From: Myxococcota bacterium
GTDB taxonomy: Bacteria; Myxococcota_A; UBA796; CAJQPC01
DNA: 42,978 nt
Direction: 5' to 3'
Assembly: GCA_023150775.1 (NCBI GenBank)
Contig: JAKLKE010000016.1
Location: 1-42,978, forward strand
This document shows positions 7,436 to 14,882 of the stretch, piece by piece (position 1 is the stretch's first letter; every line of letters starts with the position of its first letter). The translations under genes and the position numbers were made by a program. The notes under the pieces are model-generated. The model was not told the origin of the DNA. It saw nothing but the letters and a program-made list of their open reading frames with translations, and did no database searches.

Positions 7436-8101
7436 ATGCTCCGCCAGGTCTTCTGGATCCTCGCCCTGCTCCTCGTCGCTGCGCCCGTTTGGGGCGCTGA
7501 CCTTCAGGTGGGCGATCTGCGCCTTCTGGGCCTCAGCGCCGACACCCTCGCCCTCTTGGGGGCGGCGTCCGTCCTGGCTCGCGCCCTCGCGCGCCTGGAG
7601 GCCTGGCGCCCGGTGATCCGAGTCGAGCTCGTCGAGCCCAGCTCGCCGAACGTGCCGCCGCCCGTCGCTCCGGCGGCACCAGCTCCGGCGGGTGGAGGCC
7701 TGGCGCTGGTTCGCGCCGCCGCCGCTGGCCTGGTCCTGCTCCTCGTCGGCGGGTGTGTGAGCTCCACCGCCGACACCTCCGACACCGCGCCCGAGGGCCT
7801 CGCCGTCGCGGTCGGCTGCCAGAACCATCCCCGGGAATGGGGCGTAACCTGGCAGACCGCCGAGGATCTCGGCTGGATCGAGCTCGTCGCCGAGACGCCG
7901 AGCTCGTCGAGCTCCACCACGGTCACCGATCCGTGTGGCCTCTGGCGCACCGGCCTGAGCTGTGACGAGCCCGTCGCAGCCCTTGGGCGCCTCTACCAGC
8001 GCCTCAGCTCGATCGAGGCCTGCGCCCAGACGGCGAACGACGGATCGACGCCCTACGGGGCGAGCTGCCCGGCCACCTTCGACCCCATCCTCTGCGAGTG
8101 A
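7436..8101 (+). CDS. exported Cys-rich protein with an internal lipobox-like segment
   Basis: A 221-aa protein starting at ATG 7436 (GAGGTGG upstream, nine bases after the M23 stop). Residues 1-20 are a signal peptide (LRQVFWILALLLVAAPVWGA). A second hydrophobic helix near residues 90-105 ends in LLLVGGCVSS, which resembles a lipobox, followed by a Thr/Ser/Asp linker and a C-terminal domain with six further cysteines. Two export signals in one chain are unusual: the protein may span between membranes, or may be a fusion of an inner-membrane and a lipoprotein module, as in spanin-type lysis proteins. The position right after the peptidase gene is compatible with that. Family not recognised. 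Confidence 0.6.
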   Translation: MLRQVFWILALLLVAAPVWGADLQVGDLRLLGLSADTLALLGAASVLARALARLEAWRPVIRVELVEPSSPNVPPPVAPAAPAPAGGGLALVRAAAAGLVLLLVGGCVSSTADTSDTAPEGLAVAVGCQNHPREWGVTWQTAEDLGWIELVAETPSSSSSTTVTDPCGLWRTGLSCDEPVAALGRLYQRLSSIEACAQTANDGSTPYGASCPATFDPILCE

Positions 8102-9600
8102 AGCCCGTGAACGCCAAGCCCACCAGCGCCGCGAAGCCGCGCCGCCTCACCGTCAAGCTCACCGGCGCCCGCGCCGATCTCCCGGCCTGCGTCGAGGTCT
8201 CCGGCGTCGTGCGCGCTGGTGAGCTCGTCGGCGTCAAAGGCGCGCAGCCCGTCGGCGCGCTGCGCTTGGTGCTACGGCCTCACGCCGCCGAGGGTCTCGC
8301 GCTCGTCGCCAAAGGCGCCGAGGCCTGGGCCTGGGAGCCTGGCTCCGGCGCCGATGTACCCGGCGAGCTCGCGCCCGTCGTCGGCGCGCGGTTCTGGGAT
8401 GCCAAGCTCGACGAGCTGCGCCGAGGAGGGCGCGGCCTCAACCGGGCGGTCCTTGGTGGCGCCTGGGAGGGCTCGGCCTGGCTCGACGCTGGGCGCGTCG
8501 TCGTCCAACTCCGGCGGGAGTGGCCGAACCATGGCGATCTGACGGTCACCTCTGAGCGCGGCGCCTGGCGTTGGGTTCACCGGCGCGCCGCCGTCGGCGC
8601 CGACCAGACGAGCACAGCGCCGACGCTCGCGCAGGCCTGCTCCGCTGGCGGGATCGCCGCGCTGGGCTTTGAGCTCCGCTCGACGTGCTCGACGAAGGCC
8701 GCGCCCGTTGCCAAGGCGCCCAAGGCCTCGCCGCCGCCCGCACCCCCAGCGCCGAAGGTGAGCAAGACGCCCAAGGCCTCGCCTCCGCCCGCACCCCCAG
8801 CGCCGAAGGTGAGCAAGACGCCCAAGGCCTCGCCGCCGCCCGCGCCGCCTCCGGCGCCCAAGTCCAGCAAGACGCCCAAGGCCTCGACGACCAGCGCCGA
8901 CCAGGCCGCCAAGCAGCCCCGAGCGCGCACAGCGAAGACCACAAAGACCGACGCGACAAAGGCCAAGGCCAAGGCCGAGCCCGCCCCCGCCCCAGCCTCA
9001 ACGACCCCGGCGGAGGTTCGCCCTCTCTACGATGCCCAGGGCCGCCGGTGGGGCGCTCGCTGGCGCCTGGTGCTCGCCCAGCGCGACGGGCGCGGGCAGC
9101 TCGTGCCCAGCAACCACCCCCAGACCATGAGGCCTGCTCCGGCGGAGCTCTACCCGCCGGAGTTCCAGGCGCGCACCTTGGAGGCCTTCGCGGAGACCTC
9201 GAAGATCGCCGCAATGGTCCAGGCCTTCGAGCCTGACCGCGTGCTCGTTGACCATGCGGACGCGACCCTAGGCCCGCCGGTGGTGTGGCCGTTCAATGGT
9301 CGGTGGGTTGTGCTCGCAGGGAACGGGCGGACGATCGCGATGCTGCGCCTTCCGCCGAACGCCGCCGAGACACTCGGGCGAGAGGTTCGCGCGCGGTTTG
9401 GGCGCCTGATCCCGTCCAGCAACAGCGGAGACCGGCGCATGGCCGCCGGGCCTGACCAGGTTTTGATCGTCGTTCGTGAGCTCGTGAAGCCTGACGGCTC
9501 GCCGGTGAGCCAGGCTGAGGCCGCGCTCTTTGCCGCAGCGTCGCAGGCCTCAACAAGCGCCGCAGAGAGCCCGTTAGGCTGCGCAGTCAGCTTGGTGTGA
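8098..9600 (+). CDS. DdrB-ParB-like protein, N-terminal part up to in-frame TGA
   Basis: A 500-aa product from GTG 8098 (4-bp overlap with the upstream gene; GTG 8107 is an alternative). Residues 1-200 are an unrecognised domain. Residues about 207-262 hold three 17-18-residue repeats (TPKASPPPAPPAPKVSK) and then a Lys/Ala linker. From about residue 300 it shows the DdrB-ParB-like pattern: LVPSNHP, YPPEFQ, VLVDHADATLGPPVV, VLAGNGRTIAMLRL and VLIVVREL. This family is known from the phage P1 DdrB (defence against restriction) type of proteins and relatives. The domain is cut: the frame stops at TGA 9598-9600 and the same frame continues open to 10290, so the gene is probably interrupted by a nonsense change or recoded. 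Confidence 0.75.
   Translation: MKPVNAKPTSAAKPRRLTVKLTGARADLPACVEVSGVVRAGELVGVKGAQPVGALRLVLRPHAAEGLALVAKGAEAWAWEPGSGADVPGELAPVVGARFWDAKLDELRRGGRGLNRAVLGGAWEGSAWLDAGRVVVQLRREWPNHGDLTVTSERGAWRWVHRRAAVGADQTSTAPTLAQACSAGGIAALGFELRSTCSTKAAPVAKAPKASPPPAPPAPKVSKTPKASPPPAPPAPKVSKTPKASPPPAPPPAPKSSKTPKASTTSADQAAKQPRARTAKTTKTDATKAKAKAEPAPAPASTTPAEVRPLYDAQGRRWGARWRLVLAQRDGRGQLVPSNHPQTMRPAPAELYPPEFQARTLEAFAETSKIAAMVQAFEPDRVLVDHADATLGPPVVWPFNGRWVVLAGNGRTIAMLRLPPNAAETLGREVRARFGRLIPSSNSGDRRMAAGPDQVLIVVRELVKPDGSPVSQAEAALFAAASQASTSAAESPLGCAVSLV
8716..8886 (+). repeat. 51-bp in-frame Pro/Lys tandem repeat
   Basis: Units start at 8716, 8767 and 8818 (the third is 54 bp), then a partial unit at 8872. They encode a 17-residue Lys/Pro/Ala linker inside the DdrB-ParB-like gene. 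The near-identity of the copies suggests recent duplication; it probably forms a flexible basic spacer between the N-terminal domain and the ParB-like domain. Confidence 0.85.
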
Positions 9601-9723
9601 GGCCTTGGTCTGGCTTCGCTCGATGGGCTCCCGCCGATCCGCTGGAACGGCTCGATCACCGCCGAGAACCTCGCCGACTTCCTGAACGCTAACCGGCCCT
9701 TTGTTGCGGCGATTCTGCTCAGG

Positions 9724-10290
9724 ATGGACCCCGCCCAGGCGCGCCGCGTCCAGGCTGACGCCGAGCTCCTCGCCGAGCACGTCGGCGCCGTGCTCGCCTA
9801 CCAGCTCCCCGAGAAGATCCGCCGCGAGGGCTTCGCTACCGAGAAGGAGGAGCGGGCCTTGCTGGCGGCGCTGCCTGCGCTGGTGACGCTCGACCAGGCG
9901 ATCCGGCGCGGTGAGGTTCGGCCCGGCTGGGGCCTGCTGGAGCGCCTCGATGCGGCGCGCGCCTTCGCGGAGCTCGTGCGCAACCAGACCGAGGCCCAAG
10001 CGATCACGACAGTAGAGCGCGCCGCCCAGCAGGAGCAGCTCCCCGGCGTGCGGCTGGTGTGGGACGAGTTGCCCCCGCTCGGCGTGGTGCTTGGCCTCCT
10101 GCTCAAAAAGGCAGGCCGCGCGCGAGATCCGGGGATCCCCGTCGGCGCCGCGCTGGGTGAGTACCTCAGCGCCGCCTTTGACGACGTGCCTGGACAGGGG
10201 AGCTTCTTCGGCCTGGCTCCCCCAGACCCAGCCGCGACACTCGCGCGGCTCGTGGGCGTGAGGCTGCCAGCGCGGACGCGGGCGGCGTAG
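9724..10290 (+). CDS. C-terminal part of the interrupted DdrB-ParB-like protein
   Basis: A 188-aa frame from ATG 9724 to 10290 that is in the same reading frame as the gene ending at 9600. The 41 codons between 9601 and 9723 are fully open (starting GLGLASLDGLPPIRWNG) and look like normal protein, so the true extent is 9601-10290. The sequence is helical with an Arg/Ala/Leu-rich surface and has no start codon with a good ribosome site near 9601. Reverting the stop to CGA would give the readable string LVRGLGL. Either the two parts are a pseudogene, or TGA is read through, or the 188-aa fragment is translated separately from 9724. Together they would make a protein of about 730 residues. Confidence 0.55.
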   Translation: MDPAQARRVQADAELLAEHVGAVLAYQLPEKIRREGFATEKEERALLAALPALVTLDQAIRRGEVRPGWGLLERLDAARAFAELVRNQTEAQAITTVERAAQQEQLPGVRLVWDELPPLGVVLGLLLKKAGRARDPGIPVGAALGEYLSAAFDDVPGQGSFFGLAPPDPAATLARLVGVRLPARTRAA

Positions 10291-10307
10291 GCCGTCACGC
10301 TGGCGAG

Positions 10308-10391
10308 GGCCTCGACGAGCTCGACCAGGCTCCGCGCCGGTGAAGGCCTCGACGAGCTCGCCGCAGTGACGGCCTCACCCGGTCGAGGCCT
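10308..10391. repeat. right-edge inverted copies of the element terminal repeat
   Basis: GGCCTCGACGAGCTCGACC at 10308-10326 is the exact reverse complement of GGTCGAGCTCGTCGAGGCC at 1, 36, 93 and 128; the match extends to 23 bp with 32-54. Positions 10336-10360 are the exact reverse complement of 4-28 (25 bp). A further GGTCGAGGCCTC lies at 10381-10392 in the left-edge orientation. Confidence 0.85.
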
Positions 10392-10397
10392 CGCCAG

Positions 10398-10440
10398 GAC
10401 ACACCGAAGACACAGCGGAGACACGCTGCGGACACGCGCC
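10398..10440. repeat. four GACAC words phased at exactly 11 bp
   Basis: GACAC occurs at 10398, 10409, 10420 and 10431, each on the same strand and 11 bp apart, directly beyond the inverted repeat. Each is flanked by a purine-rich base (GGACAC or AGACAC). Helically phased short direct repeats are typical protein-binding arrays (recombinase arm sites, iterons, regulators). The binding protein is unknown. The array lies between the element and the amylase gene, so it could belong to either. Confidence 0.6.
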
Positions 10441-10579
10441 CAACACCCGCCAGCCCGAACCAACCGCGTCAGACCGCATTCTCTCCAGCAGACCGGCCCC
10501 AGCGCATACAGGAAGGCCGCTCACCCCGCCCGGTCATTCCTGTGCTACTTTGGGCGTAACTCTCCTCTGAGTCACGCCT

Positions 10580-13117
10580 ATGCCAAGCCTCTTCCCCCTC
10601 GCCCTGCACACGCTCCTTGGGGTCGCCCAGGCCGCTTTTCCATGTGACGGCGCGGCGGCGGACGGGGACATCTTCTGGGCGGGCGTGCTGCACGACAGCT
10701 TCGACAAGAGCTACCGGGAGCCCTTTGGGGCGGCGCCGGCGGGGGGTGGGGTCGTTGAGCTGCGCATTCGGGTGTGTCGCCGGGACGTGAGCCTCGTGCG
10801 CCTGCGGGTGTGGGACGCCAAGGCGCGCAGAGAGAGCTGGATCAACCTGCGGGTGGTCGCGGGGTTTGTGGACCCCGACCTCGGCGCCGTGGAGTACTGG
10901 ATCGGCGAGGTGCCCCTGCCGTCGAGCCCGACGATCCTCTACTACTTCTTTGAGCTCCAAGACGGCGCTGACACCGACTACTACGTCGATGACGAGCCCA
11001 TCTTTTACGGCGGCGGCCCCGGCGAGATGTCCGATGGCTACGACGACACCCGCTCGTTTCAGGTGAGCGTCTACGACCCGGCCTTTGACGTGCCGGACTG
11101 GCTCGGTGAGGCCGTCGTCTACCAGATCTTCCCCGACCGCTTCCGCGACGGCGACGCCAGCAACAACCCCGTCGACGGCGCGGGCTGGGCCTATGGCGGC
11201 GTGCCCAACACCACGCTGGCCTGGGGGGAGACGCCCACGGGCGACTGCGCCGGGGCTGACCAGCTCCGCGCCCAATGTTTCGCCGGGGGTGACCTCCAGG
11301 GCGTCATCGACGAGCTCGACGGCCTCTCCGACCTGGGCGTCACCGCGCTCTACCTCAACCCCATCTTCAGCGCCCACACCAACCACCGCTACGACACCGT
11401 GGACTGGTTCAAGATCGACGAGGAGCTGGGTGACCTCGACACCTTCACCACGCTCATCGCCGAGGCCGACGCGCGTGGGGTGCGGGTGATCCTCGACGGC
11501 GTGTTTAACCACGGCTCCGCCGACGCCCCGAGCTTCGACCTCTACTCCCGCTGGGACGCCTCCGGCGCGCTCACGAGCCCCTCGGGCCCTGGCGTCAACG
11601 ACGGCTCCGGCGCCTGCGAGTCCACGAGCGCCCCCACCCGGGACTGGTACTTTTTGCCCGCCACAGACAAGGCCGCCGTGGACGCCTCCGGCGCCAAGGT
11701 GCGCTGCGGCGGCGTGACCTATGAGGCCTGGGGCACCTACTTCCACATCCCCAAGCTCAACCCCGAGGCCGCCGGGGTGCAGGACCTCTTCTACGCCAAA
11801 GGCACGGCGTCCGTGGCGCCGTACTGGGTGAGCCTCGGCGCGGCGGGCTGGCGTCTGGACGTCGGCAGCGAGATCGACCCCGGCCTCACCGACCCGGGCA
11901 ACAACGCTTTCTGGGAGGACACCCGCGCCGCCGTGCGCGCCGTGAGCCCGGACGCCGTGCTCATCGGCGAGGAGTGGGACGACGACAGCCAGCTCCTCCT
12001 GGGCGGCGAGTACGACAGCCTGATGAACTACCGCTTCCGGGCGGCGGCGCTCGACTGGGCCTTCGACGGCTGCGCCGGGGACGGCTGCACGGGCGGGTCG
12101 AGCTTCGCCGACGACGACAGCCAGGCCTGGCGGGAGAGCGGCGAGATCGACGCCATCACCGAGACCCAGCTCTGGCTGCGGCTCAACGCCATCCGCGAGG
12201 ACTACCCCCGGGAGGCCCACGACGGAATGCTGAACCTCTTGGGCAGCCACGACACGGCCCGGGCGCTGTGGCTGCTCCAGAAGGTCTCCAACGATGACCC
12301 GGCCTTGGCCGAGCAGAAGCTCCGGCTCTTGAGCCTGCTCCAGTACACCTGGCCCGGGGCGCCGATGACCTTCTACGGCGACGAGGTGGGCGTAGACGCC
12401 GCGAGCCTCTGGGACGGCGCCGTCTGGCGCGACGACCCCACCACCCGCGCCACCTACCCCTGGGCCGACCTCGGGCTCAGCCCCAACACGGACCTGCGGG
12501 ACCACTACGTCACCTTAGGCGCCGCCCGGGCCCGCTCCGAGGCCCTGCGCCGGGGCGACGTGAGCCTCCTGCTCGCCGACGACGCCGCCCGGGTCATCGC
12601 CTTCGCCCGGCAGACCGAGGCCGAGACCGCGGTGATCGTGCTCAACCGCAGCGAGGCGGCGCAGACCCTCACCCTCGACGTCGCCGACCTCTTCGTTGAC
12701 GGTGAAGTTGTGCAGGACGCGCTCACCGGGGCGCGCCTCACCGTGAGCGGCCGCGACCTCAGCGTCACCGTGCCCGCCCTGGGCGGCCTCGTGCTCTTGC
12801 CCCCGGAGCCTGAAGACACCGGCCCCGGCCCCGACACCGAGACCCCCGACGACAGCGACCCCGCCGGAGACTCCGACGCCCCCGACGACTCCGCCGAGGA
12901 GACGGGCCTCGACGACACCGGCGAGGGCAAGCCCAGCTACCCCTTGGGCTGCACCTGCGACGCGGGGGCCACGGACGCGGCCTCGGGCGGGGCGCGCCCC
13001 ATGGCGGCCTGGCTCGGCCTGATCTCTCTGCTGTTCTTCACCCGTCGCGGCGCAACGTCCTCCAGAAGAGGTCCATCCTCCGCGCACCTTCCTCACATCT
13101 CCGGAGACTCTCGATGA
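10580..13117 (+). CDS. secreted GH13 alpha-amylase-family glycosidase with MYXO-CTERM-like anchor
   Basis: An 845-aa enzyme predicted to hydrolyse alpha-glucans outside the cytoplasm. A signal peptide covers about residues 1-19 (ending AQAA). An N-terminal beta domain (about 20-170) resembles the carbohydrate-binding modules of neopullulanase-type enzymes. The barrel starts at VVYQIFPDRFRDGD and shows all GH13 regions: DGVFNH (about 306), GWRLDVG with the nucleophile Asp (about 425), IGEEWDD with the acid Glu (about 464) and LLGSHDTAR (about 557). A C-terminal beta domain follows, then an Asp/Thr/Pro linker, GCTCD, a hydrophobic helix and RR: the MYXO-CTERM sorting layout of Myxococcota. The stop overlaps the next gene by 4 bp. 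Confidence 0.9.
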   Translation: MPSLFPLALHTLLGVAQAAFPCDGAAADGDIFWAGVLHDSFDKSYREPFGAAPAGGGVVELRIRVCRRDVSLVRLRVWDAKARRESWINLRVVAGFVDPDLGAVEYWIGEVPLPSSPTILYYFFELQDGADTDYYVDDEPIFYGGGPGEMSDGYDDTRSFQVSVYDPAFDVPDWLGEAVVYQIFPDRFRDGDASNNPVDGAGWAYGGVPNTTLAWGETPTGDCAGADQLRAQCFAGGDLQGVIDELDGLSDLGVTALYLNPIFSAHTNHRYDTVDWFKIDEELGDLDTFTTLIAEADARGVRVILDGVFNHGSADAPSFDLYSRWDASGALTSPSGPGVNDGSGACESTSAPTRDWYFLPATDKAAVDASGAKVRCGGVTYEAWGTYFHIPKLNPEAAGVQDLFYAKGTASVAPYWVSLGAAGWRLDVGSEIDPGLTDPGNNAFWEDTRAAVRAVSPDAVLIGEEWDDDSQLLLGGEYDSLMNYRFRAAALDWAFDGCAGDGCTGGSSFADDDSQAWRESGEIDAITETQLWLRLNAIREDYPREAHDGMLNLLGSHDTARALWLLQKVSNDDPALAEQKLRLLSLLQYTWPGAPMTFYGDEVGVDAASLWDGAVWRDDPTTRATYPWADLGLSPNTDLRDHYVTLGAARARSEALRRGDVSLLLADDAARVIAFARQTEAETAVIVLNRSEAAQTLTLDVADLFVDGEVVQDALTGARLTVSGRDLSVTVPALGGLVLLPPEPEDTGPGPDTETPDDSDPAGDSDAPDDSAEETGLDDTGEGKPSYPLGCTCDAGATDAASGGARPMAAWLGLISLLFFTRRGATSSRRGPSSAHLPHISGDSR

Positions 13118-13497
13118 AGCGCACCGCTCGCAACGTGCTCGGCGGGCCCTTGGCGACCTGCTCCACGAACCCCATGACCGGCTTCTGGCGCGACGGCTGC
13201 TGCCAGACCGGCGACGAAGACCTCGGCGTACACACGATCTGCGCCCGGGTGACGGCGGAGTTCTTGAGCTTCTCGCGCCGCCGGGGCAACGACCTCAGCA
13301 CCCCGGCGCCTCAGCATGGCTTCCCCGGCCTCAAGCCCGGCGACCAGTGGTGCCTCTGCGCCACCCGCTGGCGGGAGGCGTTTGAGGCTGGCTGCGCCCC
13401 AGACGTCGTCCTGGAGGCCACCCACGAGGCCGCCATCGAGATCGTGCCCATCGAGGCCCTGCTGCGCCACGCCACCCAGGTGGAGGCGATTGCCTGA
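13114..13497 (+). CDS. DUF2237 family protein
   Basis: A 127-aa protein matching the compact DUF2237 family across its full length: NVLGGPL, CSTNPMTGFWRDGCC, VHTICARVTAEFLSFSRRRGNDLSTP, GFPGLKPGDQWCLCATRW and VVLEATHE are all family hallmarks. The conserved cysteines and His suggest metal binding or redox sensitivity, but the biochemical role of this family is not established. It is cytoplasmic (no signal). The ATG at 13114 overlaps the amylase stop by 4 bp, so it may be co-translated, though a functional link to the amylase is not obvious. Confidence 0.9.
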   Translation: MKRTARNVLGGPLATCSTNPMTGFWRDGCCQTGDEDLGVHTICARVTAEFLSFSRRRGNDLSTPAPQHGFPGLKPGDQWCLCATRWREAFEAGCAPDVVLEATHEAAIEIVPIEALLRHATQVEAIA

Positions 13498-13506
13498 CGA
13501 CGCCGC

Positions 13507-13980
13507 TCAGGGGGCGGTGTCGTCTCCGGTGAGCGCCCGCACCGGCGTGAACGACCAGGGCACGCTCAGCGCGGACTCCCCGTCGGCGCCGAAGGTCAAC
13601 GCGCCGCTCACCTCGGTGTCACGCTCACCCGCGCCGTACCCGCAGACCGAGACCGTGACCCGGTAGGTCGAGCCCGGCGCGAGGTCGCCGAAGCTCAGGG
13701 CGCCGTCCGCCTCAAAGCCGTCGAGGCAGAGGTGGGCGCCGTCGTAACCAAAGGGCGCCGAGAGGCTGATCGTGGCGTCGCTGACGTTCGTGAGGTCCAG
13801 GGCCGCGGGCGCGCAGCCGCCCTCGTCGGGGTCGCAGTTGATCGGCGGCCCCTGAAAGTCGACGGATCCAAAGTCCAGAGACGCGGGGCTGGCCTCGATG
13901 GGGCCGCCACCGCCGCCGTCTTTGCAGGCGGCGCCGATCAGCAGGGCGACGAGAGAGAGGGCGTAGGGGAACCGAGGCAT
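13507..13980 (-). CDS. lipoprotein with ASH/HYDIN-like beta-sandwich
   Basis: A 157-aa protein from ATG 13980. Residues 1-19 form a lipoprotein signal with lipobox IGAAC, followed by a short Gly linker. The rest (about 25-130) has the pattern PASLDFGSVDFQG...LDLTNVSDATISLSAPF seen in ASH/Ig-like domains widespread in Myxococcota lipoproteins, with two likely disulfides. It is predicted to be in the envelope, anchored by lipid. The start overlaps the 3' end of the upstream gene by about 43 bp. The gene may be the distal member of the WYL-regulator cluster; function unknown. Confidence 0.75.
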   Translation of the reverse strand: MPRFPYALSLVALLIGAACKDGGGGGPIEASPASLDFGSVDFQGPPINCDPDEGGCAPAALDLTNVSDATISLSAPFGYDGAHLCLDGFEADGALSFGDLAPGSTYRVTVSVCGYGAGERDTEVSGALTFGADGESALSVPWSFTPVRALTGDDTAP

Positions 13981-14882
13981 GGACGCTCCGTGCGTTGGCG
14001 CCACGCGGCGCTGGCGCAGAGACGGTACACCAGGTCGGCCCGGCGCCGCAGCATGTCGTCCCAGGTCGTGCGGCGCTCGGCCCGGCGCACACGCCAGAGC
14101 TCCAAGGTGAGCCGCCGCCGCAGGGCGTCCACCGACGGCGCGGCGGGGAGCACGATCGGGGCGAAGGCGCGCCAAGACTCATCCGCGAGGCGATAGACCC
14201 GGGCGACGACAAACCGAACGGGGCAAGGCGTGAGGAAGGCCAGGTCCGCCTGCACCGGGCCCGTGGGAACCCGGCGCGGGGCGATCTCTAGCAAGGGTGT
14301 CCAGCGCTCACCGTCCACGGCCCACAAGGTCGGCGGGGCGAGCTGGATGTTGCGTAAGGCGGCGCGGTCGTCCACTGACGGCGGCGGCTCTAGGTTGGAC
14401 CAGCGGGCCACCGCCGTGCCGCCCTCGTCCATGCAGGGGATAAACGCCGCCAAGGCCGCCGCGAACCGGCGGACCTCCCGCGAGATGGGCTCATCCGCCC
14501 AGGGGCCGAGCACCCGGTCGGCGCCGATCATCACGAGGTCGGGGGAGTAGTCTTCAGCCAGCTCGGCGAGCAGGCGCTCGGGGAGCGGGTGGGGCGCGGG
14601 CAGCGCCGGGCGTTTGTCGAAGTGAACCCGGTAGGTGAGCCCCAGCGCCTCGGCCATCTGGCGCAGCGCGGCGTCATCGTGGGGCAGACGCCCGGCGACG
14701 ACCTCAAAATAACGCCGCAAGAAGCGGTCATCTAAGGAGTTGAACTCGGCCTGGGGCAGCGCGCCGCCGAGCAGGCGATAGTTCGCCTCACCCGAGGGCG
14801 CGTCGTTCACCCAGTCCTGACCGCCGAACTCGTCAGCGGCGCCCACCACGAGGGGCCAAGCATCCGCGGGGACCGAGATCAT
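13938..14882 (-). CDS. hypothetical protein coupled to a WYL regulator
   Basis: A 314-aa cytoplasmic-looking protein starting at ATG 14882, whose start overlaps the stop of the WYL gene by one base (TGATG). It has no signal peptide, membrane helix or recognised motif. Seen: an acidic N-terminal half with EFNSLDDRFLRRYFEVVAGRLPHDDAALRQMAEALGL (helical, broken here only by my quotation), a central YSPDLVMIGADRV strand, and an Arg-rich C-terminal helix (VDALRRRLTLELWRVRRAER). WYL regulators often sit next to the genes whose ligand they sense or whose activity they control, so this could be a partner of the regulator; that is inference only. Confidence 0.65.
   Translation of the reverse strand: MISVPADAWPLVVGAADEFGGQDWVNDAPSGEANYRLLGGALPQAEFNSLDDRFLRRYFEVVAGRLPHDDAALRQMAEALGLTYRVHFDKRPALPAPHPLPERLLAELAEDYSPDLVMIGADRVLGPWADEPISREVRRFAAALAAFIPCMDEGGTAVARWSNLEPPPSVDDRAALRNIQLAPPTLWAVDGERWTPLLEIAPRRVPTGPVQADLAFLTPCPVRFVVARVYRLADESWRAFAPIVLPAAPSVDALRRRLTLELWRVRRAERRTTWDDMLRRRADLVYRLCASAAWRQRTERPCLGSPTPSLSSPC

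Larger units (their letters stand above)
1..10396. mobile_element. putative integrated virus-like or plasmid-like element, left end possibly outside window
   Basis: Seen: the same GC-rich repeat family lies at both edges in opposite orientation. Positions 32-54 match 10308-10330 as a perfect 23-bp inverted repeat, and 4-28 match 10336-10360 as a perfect 25-bp inverted repeat. Between them are two divergent gene trains in which almost every junction overlaps by 1-4 bp, made mostly of short proteins I do not recognise plus an M23 peptidase, a cysteine-peptidase-like protein and a DdrB-ParB-like protein. Known: M23 enzymes and DdrB/DarB-type proteins are common in phages. Inferred: this is one mobile unit. 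No integrase, terminase, tail gene, packaging ATPase or replication gene is visible, so its class is open (tailless phage, satellite, plasmid) and the left boundary may lie upstream of position 1. Confidence 0.6.

Noticed and set aside
10469-12505. Long minus-strand reading frame opposite the amylase gene
   Set aside because: It is a high-GC shadow: Val/Gly/Ala/His-rich with no domain, while the plus strand encodes a complete GH13 enzyme.
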